A stretch of 26,641 bases of DNA from Archaeoglobus sp. JdFR-24 (GTDB lineage: Archaea; Halobacteriota; Archaeoglobi; Archaeoglobales; Archaeoglobaceae). Positions within the stretch are counted from its first letter, which is position 1. Every line of letters starts with the position of its first letter. Shown here piece by piece: positions 16,235-24,006 of the stretch. The translations under genes were made by a program, and so were the position numbers. Under the pieces are notes generated by a model, which was not told the DNA's origin, searched no databases, and was given only the letters and a program-made list of their open reading frames with translations. The stretch spans positions 1 through 26,641 of the forward strand of contig MTML01000104.1 in the NCBI GenBank assembly GCA_002011215.1. The letters run 5' to 3'.

Positions 16235-16636
16235 CTACAACCTCACCTGCCTCAATTTCCCAATGAGCTCATAAATATCAATACCAAGCGGAAATACCTC
16301 AGAATCGATTTTGTATCCTTTTTTTGTTCTTTCAAGCTGGGAAATTCTGAAGAATCTCCAGTCTTTCCTTGGTAATTTAATGCCTATAATCGGTTCCGCT
16401 CCGAAAAGGTTGGAGAACATTGCCAGATCTTTGATCTGCTGTTCATCAATATAAATGGGGAGCTTGGAGCGCATCTTCACTTCGATAGCGATATATCTCT
16501 CCCCGTTTCCCGCAATAATGTCGGGCATCGGATAGCTTGTAGCTCCGCCACTTGTGGGAGATCTTATTGCCGCATACCCACCTTCCCATAGAATGTGTAT
16601 GAGTTCTCTCTCGAATTTGGTCCCCTTTCTTTTCAC
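16235..16636 (-). CDS. hjc: Holliday junction resolvase Hjc
   Basis: This 133-residue protein is the archaeal enzyme that cuts four-way junctions made in recombination. KGTKFERELIHILWEGGYAA gives Glu9 and Arg10, and IRSP gives Arg25. MPDIIAG gives Asp39, and IAIEVKM gives Glu52 and Lys54, the PD-(D/E)xK nuclease core. All the key residues known from Pyrococcus Hjc are present. A C-terminal stretch of about 20 residues (SEVFPLGIDIYELIGKL) goes beyond the compact core. The start codon is GTG. A BRE/TATA element about 25 nt upstream fits a leaderless transcript. Confidence 0.9.
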   Translation of the reverse strand: MKRKGTKFERELIHILWEGGYAAIRSPTSGGATSYPMPDIIAGNGERYIAIEVKMRSKLPIYIDEQQIKDLAMFSNLFGAEPIIGIKLPRKDWRFFRISQLERTKKGYKIDSEVFPLGIDIYELIGKLRQVRL

Positions 16637-16656
16637 AATTTAAGCTTTAAATACAA

Positions 16657-16671
16657 TTATTTAACCCTTCG
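16657..16671 (-). promoter_or_regulatory. BRE/TATA of hjc
   Basis: The minus strand reads CGAAGGGTTAAATAA, ending about 21 nt before the GTG start (16636), with the TATA centre near 16661. Transcription would start at the GTG itself. Confidence 0.5.
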
Positions 16672-16818
16672 GATTTATTTATTTGGTTTAAAATATGTTG
16701 ATTGGTGATATCTATCGGTCATCAGCAGGCTCTTTTTGATGATGCATTTATCTCTTCATCTCAGTAAAATCCAGTATCCGCCGAAAAACTTTTTCAACTC
16801 TTGATCAATCTGAGATTT

Positions 16819-17769
16819 ATGGAGATTAATAGAATAATAATCGATTTACCGCTTGATTCTCCGAAATTCTCAGCGATTTATGTGATCGGAGAAGCGAATG
16901 TTGTTGTGGATGCTGGCTACATCAACGACATTTCAGCCAGAAAAATTGAAGAGGGGATCAGTGACATGGGTTTCAACCTCCAGGATCTCTCATTTCTTAT
17001 CACCCACCATCATATCGATCATATTGGGCTCCCGATATGGAAAGAAGTTAAGTCATGGATGCATCCACTCGAAATAGCCTTTCTAAAGCTGTATACTGAA
17101 CCGACTTACTTTGCCCGACCGTATATGGAGTGGATGAGAAAGTATGATATAGGTATTGAACTCGTTCAACCGCTGATCAATTTTTTCTATACACCGTCGA
17201 AGAAGATTAAAACACACGCATCACCCAAAATTGAGGTTAAAAGCATCCATCCGCTCGAGGATGGAGAAATGTTTTCAAAACTCAAAGTAATCCATACTCC
17301 CGGCCATAGTCCTGGCCACCTTTGCTTTTATGTCCCGGAAGAGAAGATAATATTCTCTGGAGATCTGGTTTTAAGCCTTACTACAACCCATGTTGGTTAT
17401 TATCCTGGATATACTGCTGATCCGGTTGGAGATCAGATTAAAAGCCTGAAAAAACTCCTGAATTATGAGATTGATGTAGTTTATCCGGCCCATGAGGAAA
17501 TAATTAGGAACCCTGAAAAAAGGATAAATGAGCTAATCGAACATTACAGCAAGAGGCTTGAGGAAGTTTTGTTTACTGTGGATGAGCCCATGAAGGTCGT
17601 TGAAATCGCATCTAAGGTTCAGTGGAGTGGAGGAACTTTTGACGAGCTTAGTGGCTGGAGCAAACTTCTTGCAGTCAGTGAAACTCTCGCCTTTCTGAAA
17701 CATCTGGTTAATGAGGGTAAAATTGGAGAAGTGGAAATTGATGGAGTCCACCACTTTAAGCGGGATTAG
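16819..17769 (+). CDS. Metallo-beta-lactamase-fold hydrolase with C-terminal winged-helix-like domain
   Basis: This protein has 316 residues from ATG 16819. The metal site is complete: THHHIDHIG (His63, His65, Asp67, His68), HTPGHSPGH (His163 in the canonical position), SGD (Asp182) and PAHEE (His225). Residues from about 240 (HYSKRLEEVL... through ETLAFLKHLVNEGKI) look like the helical/winged C-terminal domain of LACTB2-type proteins. That architecture occurs in glyoxalase II-like hydrolases and in RNA-cutting LACTB2, so the substrate is open. A TTG six codons upstream could also start translation, but AAAACTTTTT at 16785-16794 fits a leaderless start at the ATG. The gene converges on ahbC and their stop codons interlock. 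Confidence 0.78.
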   Translation: MEINRIIIDLPLDSPKFSAIYVIGEANVVVDAGYINDISARKIEEGISDMGFNLQDLSFLITHHHIDHIGLPIWKEVKSWMHPLEIAFLKLYTEPTYFARPYMEWMRKYDIGIELVQPLINFFYTPSKKIKTHASPKIEVKSIHPLEDGEMFSKLKVIHTPGHSPGHLCFYVPEEKIIFSGDLVLSLTTTHVGYYPGYTADPVGDQIKSLKKLLNYEIDVVYPAHEEIIRNPEKRINELIEHYSKRLEEVLFTVDEPMKVVEIASKVQWSGGTFDELSGWSKLLAVSETLAFLKHLVNEGKIGEVEIDGVHHFKRD

Positions 17770-18953
17770 GTTTTAACTGAGATCTCATCCTTTTTAAGAT
17801 AGCAATCAGGGTCATCTCCCCAGAGGTCACCTGCTCTCAAAGCTCTAAGTCTGAATCCCCCACAAATGTTCTTGAAAGAACAAATACTGCACTTACCTCT
17901 TAAGAAATCCTGTTTTCTTCTGAGCTGTTTGAGAAGCTCATCTTCCGGGTTCAGCCATATATCGCTGAATTTATTCTCCCGGATGTTTCCCGCAGAATAA
18001 TCCCACCAGAACTGATTTGGATGAACAAACCCATACATGTCTATATCAGCTATTTTATCACCACTTCCGTCTCCACCTCTGTATCTTAGGAATTCAAGTA
18101 CTGATTCTGCCAGATCTGAATCATATTCTCTTATTTTCAGATAAGTGTAAACTCCATCAGCTGGGTTATCTACTGTGAGAATTTCGGTTTTAAATCCTTC
18201 ATCGTGGAGTTCAAGAGACTTTTTGATCAGATACTCGACCAGATTTCTTCGCTCCTTTAAACCTATATCGTCCTTAAAATCTGCCCTGCCAGATGGGACA
18301 AGATGGTAAAGGCAAAACCGGGGAACATCGTTCGCTGCAAGCAAATCGATTATTCTGGGTATATCCTTCAAATTGTACTTTGTGACGGTAAATCGTATCC
18401 CCGTGAGTATTCCAGCATCCTTAGCATTCAAAAGCCCCTCAAAAGCTCTTTTGAAAGCTCCTCTCGCTCCTCTGAATTCGTCATTGGTGGGTTCAAGGCC
18501 ATCTATGCTCACACCAACATATGTAAACGATTCTTTCAATTTCTCGGCGACTTCGGGTGTGATGAGCGTCCCGTTTGTGGATAAGGCACAGTTAATTCCT
18601 TTTCTTTTTGCATATTTCGCAAGCTCGAAAATATCTGGTCTTATCAACGGTTCACCACCACTGAAAAGCAGAACAGGAATTTTTATTCGTGCAAGATCAT
18701 CAATAAGTGCGTAAATCTCTTCTGTTGAAAGCTCTTTTTGATTTCCTTCACTCTCATCTCCCTTCACATCTGCATCAGCATAACAGTGAACACACTTCAG
18801 ATTGCATTTTCCTGTTATGTTTAGTACTGTGACGGGTGCGTGGCCAGCTTTAAATTTTTTCAGAGCATGAGGTATTCTGCTTTTATCTCCCTCATAGGTA
18901 ATTCTCTCCGAAACGGTTGCGTAACCTGTTAGCATTTTTGTTAAGCTGATCAT
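17766..18953 (-). CDS. ahbC: 12,18-didecarboxysiroheme deacetylase AhbC (radical SAM, SPASM)
   Basis: This 395-residue radical-SAM enzyme has C50-NLK-C54-VH-C57 after NITGK (CxxxCxxC), binding the SAM [4Fe-4S] cluster, and FSGGEPLIRPD, the SAM-contact motif. A C-terminal SPASM-like region C355xxC358xxxxxC364...C384 holds an auxiliary cluster. The blocks ILTVDNPADGVYTYLK and HPNQFWWDYSAGNIRE, and the ending DLWGDDPDCYL, are those I associate with AhbC/NirJ proteins. AhbC removes two acetate side chains from didecarboxysiroheme on the archaeal siroheme-to-heme route. AhbD, the next enzyme, is a close paralogue and remains an alternative. No other heme gene is in the window. Its promoter (18977-18990) suggests a leaderless mRNA starting at ATG 18953. 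Confidence 0.75.
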   Translation of the reverse strand: MISLTKMLTGYATVSERITYEGDKSRIPHALKKFKAGHAPVTVLNITGKCNLKCVHCYADADVKGDESEGNQKELSTEEIYALIDDLARIKIPVLLFSGGEPLIRPDIFELAKYAKRKGINCALSTNGTLITPEVAEKLKESFTYVGVSIDGLEPTNDEFRGARGAFKRAFEGLLNAKDAGILTGIRFTVTKYNLKDIPRIIDLLAANDVPRFCLYHLVPSGRADFKDDIGLKERRNLVEYLIKKSLELHDEGFKTEILTVDNPADGVYTYLKIREYDSDLAESVLEFLRYRGGDGSGDKIADIDMYGFVHPNQFWWDYSAGNIRENKFSDIWLNPEDELLKQLRRKQDFLRGKCSICSFKNICGGFRLRALRAGDLWGDDPDCYLKKDEISVKT

Positions 18954-18976
18954 TCCTGTAAAATAAAAAAAGGAGG

Positions 18977-18990
18977 TATTTATTTTTTCT
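18977..18990 (-). promoter_or_regulatory. BRE/TATA of ahbC
   Basis: The minus strand reads AGAAAAAATAAATA, with a TATA centre about 27 nt before ATG 18953. Initiation at the ATG is predicted; the AGGA directly touching the ATG is too close to act as a ribosome-binding site. Confidence 0.5.
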
Positions 18991-19027
18991 GGCCTGAATT
19001 ATGTAATCCCAATCCTCAGACTTATCA

Positions 19028-19061
19028 GGGTTACAGTTTATCGACTGCTTATCTGAAACCC
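19028..19061. terminator. Hairpin downstream of tfb
   Basis: GGGTTACAG (19028-19036) and CTGAAACCC (19053-19061) pair over nine positions with one mismatch, around a 16-nt loop. It begins 19 nt after the tfb stop codon and could mark or protect the mRNA 3' end. No long T run follows, so it is not a classic intrinsic terminator. Confidence 0.35.
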
Positions 19062-19080
19062 TTAACCCGGGAAATAAATC

Positions 19081-20070
19081 TCAAAGTATGATCTCAATTC
19101 CCAGTTTTTCTGCCAGCTCTTTATACCTGTTTCTGATTGTGACCTCAGTCACTCCCGCTACCTCAGCAACCTCTCTCTGCGTCCTCCTTTCTCCACCAAG
19201 TATGGAAGCGATGTAGATTGCTGCTGCAGCAACACCTGTTGGTCCTCTTCCTGAGGTAAGCTCCTTCTCTTCAGCCTTCTTTATTATTTCAATCGCCTTC
19301 TTCTGCACGTCTCCACTCAGGCTGAGTGCTGCACAGAATCTCGGCACGTAATCTGAGGGGCTTGTTGGCATGAGCTTGAGCCCTAGCTCTCTTGCAATAA
19401 ATCTGTACGTCCTTCCAATTTCCTTCCTGTCGACTCTGGAATATGTGGCAATCTCGTCAAGTGTTCTTGGCACACCCGCCTGCCTGCACGCGGCATATAA
19501 TGCTGCCGCAACGACACCTTCTATACTCCTACCCCTTATCAGGTTCTTATCGACAGCCTTTCTGTACACGACTGCAGCGGTCTCCCTGACACTCTTGGGA
19601 AGACCGAGAGCTGAAGCCATCCTGTCAAGTTCACTGAGAGCAAAAGCGAGGTTTCTTTCAGTAGCGTTGCTTATTCTAATTCTCCTCTGCCATTTTCTCA
19701 GCCTGAAAAGCTGTGCCCTGTTTCTTACTGAAATCGATTTTCCATAAAAGTCTTTATTGCTCCAGTCTATTATTGTGGAAAGCCCCTTATCGTGGATAGT
19801 ATATGTTACAGGGGCACCAACTCTGCTCCTTTTTTCTTTCTGTTCGCTATCGAAAGCTCTCCACTCCGGACCGGCATCAATATAGGTATCTTCGATTACA
19901 AGACCACAATCCTGGCAGATGAACTCCCCTCTTCTGTAATCTCTTATGAGGCGAGGACTACCACATTCGGGACATAATTCTAAGGTCTCTTCTCTCTCAA
20001 TTTCATCCTTTTCTAATTCTTTTTCTATTTCTTTCCTTTCTATTTCCTTTACCTTTTCTATTTCTGCCAT
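19081..20070 (-). CDS. tfb: Transcription initiation factor IIB (TFB)
   Basis: This 329-residue protein binds the TBP-TATA complex and the BRE and recruits RNA polymerase. From ATG 20070 (preceded by GGTGAT with four bases between) come about 30 highly charged Glu/Lys residues. The zinc ribbon C33xxC36...C52xxC55 follows, then the B-reader region [10 protein letters not shown]. Two cyclin repeats follow (about 125-215 and 225-320), the second with the DNA-reading helix-turn-helix [20 protein letters not shown]. All core features are intact. The long charged N-terminus is unusual and is encoded over the 3' end of gar1 in another frame. Both genes share the gar1 promoter. Confidence 0.95.
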   Translation of the reverse strand: MAEIEKVKEIERKEIEKELEKDEIEREETLELCPECGSPRLIRDYRRGEFICQDCGLVIEDTYIDAGPEWRAFDSEQKEKRSRVGAPVTYTIHDKGLSTIIDWSNKDFYGKSISVRNRAQLFRLRKWQRRIRISNATERNLAFALSELDRMASALGLPKSVRETAAVVYRKAVDKNLIRGRSIEGVVAAALYAACRQAGVPRTLDEIATYSRVDRKEIGRTYRFIARELGLKLMPTSPSDYVPRFCAALSLSGDVQKKAIEIIKKAEEKELTSGRGPTGVAAAAIYIASILGGERRTQREVAEVAGVTEVTIRNRYKELAEKLGIEIIL

Positions 20071-20311
20071 TATCATCACCTACCACAAACAATTCTTCTG
20101 ATACTAAATTTTTCAATCCCTTTTTTCTTGGCTTTATGAGTAAAAATGGAGATCTTACAGGTCCAATTATGTCGTAGACTAATCCAATTCTCTCCGTTCT
20201 CCTGTTTACAACTTCTGCACCTATTTTAGGGAGAGAATCAGGGTTTGCTTTGACGACTATGAATCCTGTGCCAGATATGTGATTTACTACACCAGCTCTT
20301 CTTAATTTCAT
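20003..20311 (-). CDS. gar1: H/ACA ribonucleoprotein protein Gar1
   Basis: This 102-residue protein is part of the RNA-guided pseudouridine synthase particle (with Cbf5, Nop10 and L7Ae). Residues 1-78 form the beta-barrel core: [21 protein letters not shown], then [25 protein letters not shown]. Residues 79-102 are a basic tail of Gly/Asn/Arg/Lys. The start is ATG 20311, with GGTGAT just before it; an upstream TTG is not needed. The last 68 nt overlap the start of tfb in a different frame. gar1 beside tfb is an arrangement I recall from other euryarchaea. Confidence 0.9.
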   Translation of the reverse strand: MKLRRAGVVNHISGTGFIVVKANPDSLPKIGAEVVNRRTERIGLVYDIIGPVRSPFLLIKPRKKGLKNLVSEELFVVGDDNGRNRKGKGNRKERNRKRIRKG

Positions 20312-20334
20312 CAATCACCCTCGTAACAGAGGTT

Positions 20335-20347
20335 TATATTTAAATAT
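20335..20347 (-). promoter_or_regulatory. TATA box of gar1-tfb
   Basis: The minus strand reads ATATTTAAATATA, centred about 30 nt before the gar1 ATG at 20311. It would give a leader of a few bases, which barely includes the GGTGAT site. Confidence 0.5.
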
Positions 20348-20471
20348 TGCGAAAGATTTTTATTTTATTTTGTTTAATAGTATTTAACATTTTCTCATTT
20401 ATAAAGTTTTTTATGTTTCTCCATACATATTGAGTTAAATTTATTAAAAATATCGAGGTTGTGTTGTACAC

Positions 20472-20501
20472 AATCAATACCGTTTCAACTAAATCAATAC
20501 C
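20472..20501 (+). repeat. Direct repeat AATCAATACC, 20-bp period
   Basis: AATCAATACC occurs at 20472-20481 and again at 20492-20501, exactly two helical turns apart, in the gap between the regulator gene and the gar1 promoter. Such spacing could hold two protein subunits on one DNA face, but it may be chance. Confidence 0.35.
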
Positions 20502-20532
20502 TTCGATAGTTCATGAGTTATGATTTAATTTG

Positions 20533-21189
20533 TTAGACAAATAGATATTCTGGAACCTTTTCGTACTTTTCGATATAATCTGATATTACTCTGGAAATCG
20601 CATCCTTCAAATGTTTGTGTGTTGTACTTTTCGAAAGACCGATCGCATCAGCAATTCTGTCGATATTCACATTTCTCCTTTTTGAAAAGTAACCCATTTC
20701 GTAGGCAACTTTCAGAACCTTCTGCTGGGATTCTGTTAGAATTGGTTTTGACGTGCCTAGAACTGTAATCTCAAGAACATCCCATTTTCCAATGTTTTTG
20801 AGCTTTTCGTATGCTGTTTTGAGGTGCTTTACGTCAGGGGCAAATACAGTGTAGTATTTATTGCCATTGCTTACCTTTATTGGTGGCTTTACAAAGCAGT
20901 ATGATTCCTCAAAAGCTTTTATTCCCGTGGTGTCACTGACAACTGCAATAAAGTCCAGCTTTGTCGGTGTTTTTTCGAGTATCTGGAGAAATTTGGTGGA
21001 TTCATGTTTTTCAATAATATCGAAATATTTTTTTGGGTTTCCCACTATATGACTAATCCTGCACAGAAATACGGCATCATCATCATTCAGGATGATATAT
21101 TCAAGAATTTGCATTGACAGCTTTCCATCTCTTGTGGCATAGGCAAGGGAACAGGTATGCTGGCTTACTCTTATTTTTGCAACGTACAT
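20533..21189 (-). CDS. HTH_10-family (bacterio-opsin activator-like) transcriptional regulator
   Basis: This protein has 218 residues from ATG 21189, which has AGGGG about eight bases upstream; the frame is open 13 codons further. Residues about 1-150 form an archaeal sensor-like domain of unknown ligand (YVAKIRVSQHTCSLAY...). The C-terminal part is the HTH_10 domain: ILTESQQKVLKVAYEMGYF, then INIDRIADAIGLSKSTTHKH-like sequence (actual NVNIDRIADAIGLSKST). HTH_10 proteins in archaea control local metabolic genes. It is divergent from the DUF2193-like gene, with GGACA/TGTCC half-sites between them, so that gene and possibly aqpM are the probable targets, together with itself. Confidence 0.82.
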   Translation of the reverse strand: MYVAKIRVSQHTCSLAYATRDGKLSMQILEYIILNDDDAVFLCRISHIVGNPKKYFDIIEKHESTKFLQILEKTPTKLDFIAVVSDTTGIKAFEESYCFVKPPIKVSNGNKYYTVFAPDVKHLKTAYEKLKNIGKWDVLEITVLGTSKPILTESQQKVLKVAYEMGYFSKRRNVNIDRIADAIGLSKSTTHKHLKDAISRVISDYIEKYEKVPEYLFV

Positions 21190-21202
21190 GCTATCAACCC
21201 CT

Positions 21203-21218
21203 ATGACTTTTTTGTCAT
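21203..21218. promoter_or_regulatory. Inverted repeat ATGAC-6-GTCAT in the regulator leader
   Basis: ATGAC (21203-21207) and GTCAT (21214-21218) flank six T on the plus strand. The repeat lies between the probable regulator promoter and its start codon and could be an autoregulatory operator. Confidence 0.4.
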
Positions 21219-21242
21219 AATTTATCAAGACAATATAGTATA

Positions 21243-21281
21243 TGTCCCATTACCCCAAAATAGTTTGTGGTGGACATGTCC
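21243..21281. promoter_or_regulatory. Candidate operator: TGTCC half-sites and palindrome GGACATGTCC
   Basis: GGACATGTCC (21272-21281) is a perfect 10-bp palindrome just upstream of the TATA-like TTTTTTAAG near 21290 that would serve the DUF2193-like gene. A further half-site, TGTCCCATTA (21243-21252), sits at the likely BRE of the divergent regulator promoter. The same motif, as GGACATTGTCCTATT, recurs at 26481-26495. Confidence 0.5.
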
Positions 21282-21353
21282 TATTGTAGTTTTTTAAGAA
21301 TTTCTCCCGAATAATATTTCTTTTTGCAGACATAATAAAATATTGGTGATTTT

Positions 21354-22853
21354 ATGTCTGAACTGTATGAAAAAATAGTAAATGAAGCAATGATGGCCCA
21401 GAGAGCAGATGTAGAAACAGTTAAAAGAAAAAGAGGGCAGAATTTTGTAATAGAAGATACAAAAGCCTACGTAGATGTTGTGAATAAGATGAAAGCAGTT
21501 GATGGACAGAGCAAGGCTGTCATAAGGCTGCATGTAGACTCAGTAAACGCTCATTACGAGATACTCAGGAGTTTGACAAAAACAATAAGACCAGAGGATG
21601 ATCCTTTTGTAGAGCACTACCAGACACCGGCGATTCTGGAAATATTATACCAGGAGGATGAGAAATTTAAGAAGAGCATGGATGCCTTCATTGATGCAAT
21701 TGGAAAGGCAGAAGCTTTGATTGGACTTGAATCGGTCAGAAGATATGGTGGTTTTTATGGACCAACCTGTGTTGTTGACTTCGCATTAGTCCCAGGAAGC
21801 ACGAGCAATGTGGTTAATAGAATACTCAGGGAAGTTGATATTCCCTTAGAGCACAAACAGACAATTTTAGCAGCAAAATCCTGGGGAATGAACACATCCT
21901 ATGGAATAGGAGATGTTTTTGCAAATGAGGTTGAAAAAGGAGCAACTCTCTCAGATGCGGTTAAAAAAGAAGTAGAAATGCTAAAATTCATTTACGAAAG
22001 CCCAACTGAAGCACAGGCGAAATTAATGGATTCCTTAGGACACACCTCTTTTGACGTCAGGAAATACATGTCTGAATACGGGAAGAGGATTGAAGGAGCT
22101 GTAAAGGAAGCCATTGATGATGGAGTTCACTATGGAAACATAGTAACGGTGCCAGCTTACTGTGTTGGAGATATCGCACACCATATAGCTCAGTCCACCT
22201 TTAATATGTGTAAGGATGATGTTGTGATGGCGGTAATTGAAGCGACAACTGAAGTTATGGACTCTACACTGAGAAACGCTCTTGATGAGTTTAAGAATGA
22301 ATATCAACTGTTGACCCTTGCAACAGGCTCATCAGCATGCGCGGTTGAATATATTCTCGAGCTTGATGGATTCAATGCTCCGATGATTGTAGATTTGCTG
22401 ACAAAGAGGTTCCACAACTTTGTACAGCTCTATCCAACTAGAGGTGCCGCAGCTGAGCTCCACAACCACGACTTCATGGATATGATATACAGGGGCTGGA
22501 AGTACCTTGACAAGGCAAGAAGGATGAAAAACGGGTTAGGCGGAGATATAGTGCCAAAGGTTTCCGGATTCGATGTTAATCTGAAGCCTGTGAAGGAAAA
22601 TGAAGTTATTATGAACCCACAGCGCTATGCCTATCCTGGCTGTGCCATATCTGTCAGATTTTCGGCTCTTATGAGGTTAGCAGATTATCCGTGTCTCCTC
22701 ACAAGTGAACCGGTAACGGCAACCATGATGACAAACATAATTGCCCTCCACAAAGAAACACCTGGAGCTCCTGCAAGAGTATGTAAGGACTGTGCAACCG
22801 CATCACTTGTGGATTTCAGACACGCATACTGCCAGTGGAAAGAGGCAGTCTAA
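21354..22853 (+). CDS. DUF2193-like protein of unknown function
   Basis: This is a 499-residue soluble protein without signal peptide or membrane spans. Its length and sequence resemble what I remember of DUF2193, an archaeal family best known from methanogens and without assigned function; I could not confirm this by search. Visible features are an N-terminal helical region with KTIRPEDDPFVEHYQTPAI (residues 76-94), the HNH at 370-372 (AAELHNHDF), and many Cys (139, 270, 286, 329, 430, 447, 477, 480, 492). The C-terminal C477xxC480 and C492 could bind metal. GGTGATT lies just before the ATG. The gene is followed by a strong T tract and then aqpM, and is divergent from an HTH_10 regulator. 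Confidence 0.6.
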   Translation: MSELYEKIVNEAMMAQRADVETVKRKRGQNFVIEDTKAYVDVVNKMKAVDGQSKAVIRLHVDSVNAHYEILRSLTKTIRPEDDPFVEHYQTPAILEILYQEDEKFKKSMDAFIDAIGKAEALIGLESVRRYGGFYGPTCVVDFALVPGSTSNVVNRILREVDIPLEHKQTILAAKSWGMNTSYGIGDVFANEVEKGATLSDAVKKEVEMLKFIYESPTEAQAKLMDSLGHTSFDVRKYMSEYGKRIEGAVKEAIDDGVHYGNIVTVPAYCVGDIAHHIAQSTFNMCKDDVVMAVIEATTEVMDSTLRNALDEFKNEYQLLTLATGSSACAVEYILELDGFNAPMIVDLLTKRFHNFVQLYPTRGAAAELHNHDFMDMIYRGWKYLDKARRMKNGLGGDIVPKVSGFDVNLKPVKENEVIMNPQRYAYPGCAISVRFSALMRLADYPCLLTSEPVTATMMTNIIALHKETPGAPARVCKDCATASLVDFRHAYCQWKEAV

Positions 22854-22870
22854 TTTTTTCTTTTTTTTCT
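22854..22870 (+). terminator. T-rich terminator between the DUF2193-like gene and aqpM
   Basis: The stop codon TAA is followed at once by six T, a C, eight T and CT. A run of this kind is a typical archaeal intrinsic terminator. It would limit read-through into aqpM. Confidence 0.65.
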
Positions 22871-22879
22871 GGTGATCAC

Positions 22880-22890
22880 AAATAAAATTT
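22880..22890 (+). promoter_or_regulatory. Probable aqpM promoter (TATA)
   Basis: AAATAAAATTT is centred about 25 nt upstream of ATG 22910 and follows the T-rich terminator. It would give aqpM its own leaderless transcript. The GAGAGGG near 22897-22902 would then serve as a ribosome-binding site only on read-through mRNA. Confidence 0.45.
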
Positions 22891-22909
22891 GGCATAGAGA
22901 GGGATAAAA

Positions 22910-23650
22910 ATGACAACATTGGGAAAAAGATTTGTTGCTGAAATTACCGGTACTTTTTTGCTGGTCTATTTTGGAGCAGGAGCTGCGGTCATAACTCTGA
23001 TGATTGCTAAAGGGTCATCTATACCAAACCCCTTCAACATAGGTATCGGTGCTCTTGGAGGACTTGGAGACTGGCTGGCAATAGGAATGGCTTTTGCTCT
23101 GGCTATTTCAGCAGCAATTTATTCTTTTGGAAGAGTTTCGGGATGTCATATCAACCCGGCAGTAACGATTGCTTTGTGGGCAACCAAAAGATTTCCGTCA
23201 GGGGAGGTTGTACCATATATCGTTGCACAGTTGATTGGAGCTAGCCTGGCGAGCTTTCTGTTTGCTGCAAGTGTGGGTATGGATGCAGTTACGGTTGGTG
23301 GATTGGGAGCAACAGCCCCATTTCCAGGAATAAGCTATGGGCAGGCAATTCTGGTTGAGGCGATCGGTACATTTCTGTTAATGCTGGTTATTATGGGTGT
23401 GGCTGTTGATAGTAAAGCACCTCCTGGTTTTGCCGGTCTTATAATAGGGCTTACAGTGGGTGGAATAATTACAACCATAGGTAACATAACGGGCTCATCC
23501 TTAAACCCTGCGAGAACTTTCGGCCCCTATCTTGGAGACCTTGTGTTGGGTGGAATAAACCTGTGGTCGTACTTCCCGATATATGTGGTAGGGCCGATAG
23601 GTGGAGCGGTTTTTGCAGCTTTCCTGTATGATTACTTAACTAAGGAATAA
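22910..23650 (+). CDS. aqpM: Aquaporin AqpM
   Basis: This 246-residue membrane channel has two NPA boxes, HINPAVT (82-84) and SLNPART (199-201). The four selectivity-filter positions known from archaeal AqpM are all present at the same numbers: Phe62, Ile187, Ser196 and Arg202. Ile187 in place of the His of water-only aquaporins gives a wider, more hydrophobic pore. AqpM conducts water and glycerol modestly and has been proposed to pass small gases such as H2S or CO2. Six spans plus two re-entrant loops fit the hydrophobic pattern. It follows the DUF2193-like gene by 56 nt but has its own likely promoter. Confidence 0.95.
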   Translation: MTTLGKRFVAEITGTFLLVYFGAGAAVITLMIAKGSSIPNPFNIGIGALGGLGDWLAIGMAFALAISAAIYSFGRVSGCHINPAVTIALWATKRFPSGEVVPYIVAQLIGASLASFLFAASVGMDAVTVGGLGATAPFPGISYGQAILVEAIGTFLLMLVIMGVAVDSKAPPGFAGLIIGLTVGGIITTIGNITGSSLNPARTFGPYLGDLVLGGINLWSYFPIYVVGPIGGAVFAAFLYDYLTKE

Positions 23651-23651
23651 A

Positions 23652-23669
23652 TTTTAATTTATTTTTTTG
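23652..23669 (+). terminator. T-rich terminator of aqpM
   Basis: Directly after the aqpM stop the plus strand is TTTTAATTTATTTTTTTG, a T-rich tract of the archaeal terminator type. Confidence 0.55.
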
Positions 23670-23809
23670 TGACATGAGAACATCTGTTGAATTTAGAATG
23701 ACTTTTGTTAATTTGCTGGATTGACGTTCTCTACAGATCTAATAGTGAAGGTTAAACCATAAGTTTGATAAACACCTCTGATAAGACACTGGTTGAGTGC
23801 ATTGTATTT

Positions 23810-23907
23810 GCGGGGGTTGCCGAGTCAGGAAAAGGCGCAAGGCTTAAGATCTTTGATGGGACACCTTGTCCCGAAGGGGTCCGAGGGTTCAAATCCCTCC
23901 CCCCGCA
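23810..23907 (+). tRNA. tRNA-Leu (anticodon UAA) with a 14-nt intron
   Basis: The gene spans 98 nt and gives a mature tRNA of 84 nt. Pairs are: acceptor 23810-23816/23900-23906 (GCGGGGG/CCCCCGC) with discriminator A; D stem GCC/GGC; anticodon stem 23838-23842/23864-23868 (CAAGG/CCTTG). The long variable arm around TCCC-GAA-GGGG is typical of leucine tRNAs. The T arm is GAGGG-TTCAAAT-CCCTC. Without splicing the anticodon loop would be 21 nt; removing 23849-23862 restores the 7-nt loop CTTAAGA with anticodon UAA (reads UUA). CCA is not encoded. Confidence 0.93.
23849..23862 (+). other. 14-nt tRNA intron at position 37/38 with bulge-helix-bulge
   Basis: The central 4-bp helix is 23843-23846 (CTTA) with 23857-23860 (TGGG): C-G, U-G, U-G, A-U. 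The 3-nt bulges are 23847-23849 (AG|A) and 23861-23863 (AC|A). Cutting each bulge after its second base releases exactly 14 nt and joins G37 to A38. The remaining intron loop can close with two pairs around TTT. This is the canonical substrate form of the archaeal splicing endonuclease. Confidence 0.88.
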
Positions 23908-24006
23908 CTAATTTACCGATATATTTCAATTGCTGTGTCTAAAAAGTACAGACTACGGAACAAATTTGGATTTGAAATTGCCTGTCTTTTGGGAGTTGGT
24001 ATATAG

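Noticed and set aside
16730..16780. Possible box C/D sRNA around TTGATGATG
   Set aside because: A box C-like string is present but no CTGA box D lies at a suitable distance, and no C'/D' pair was found.
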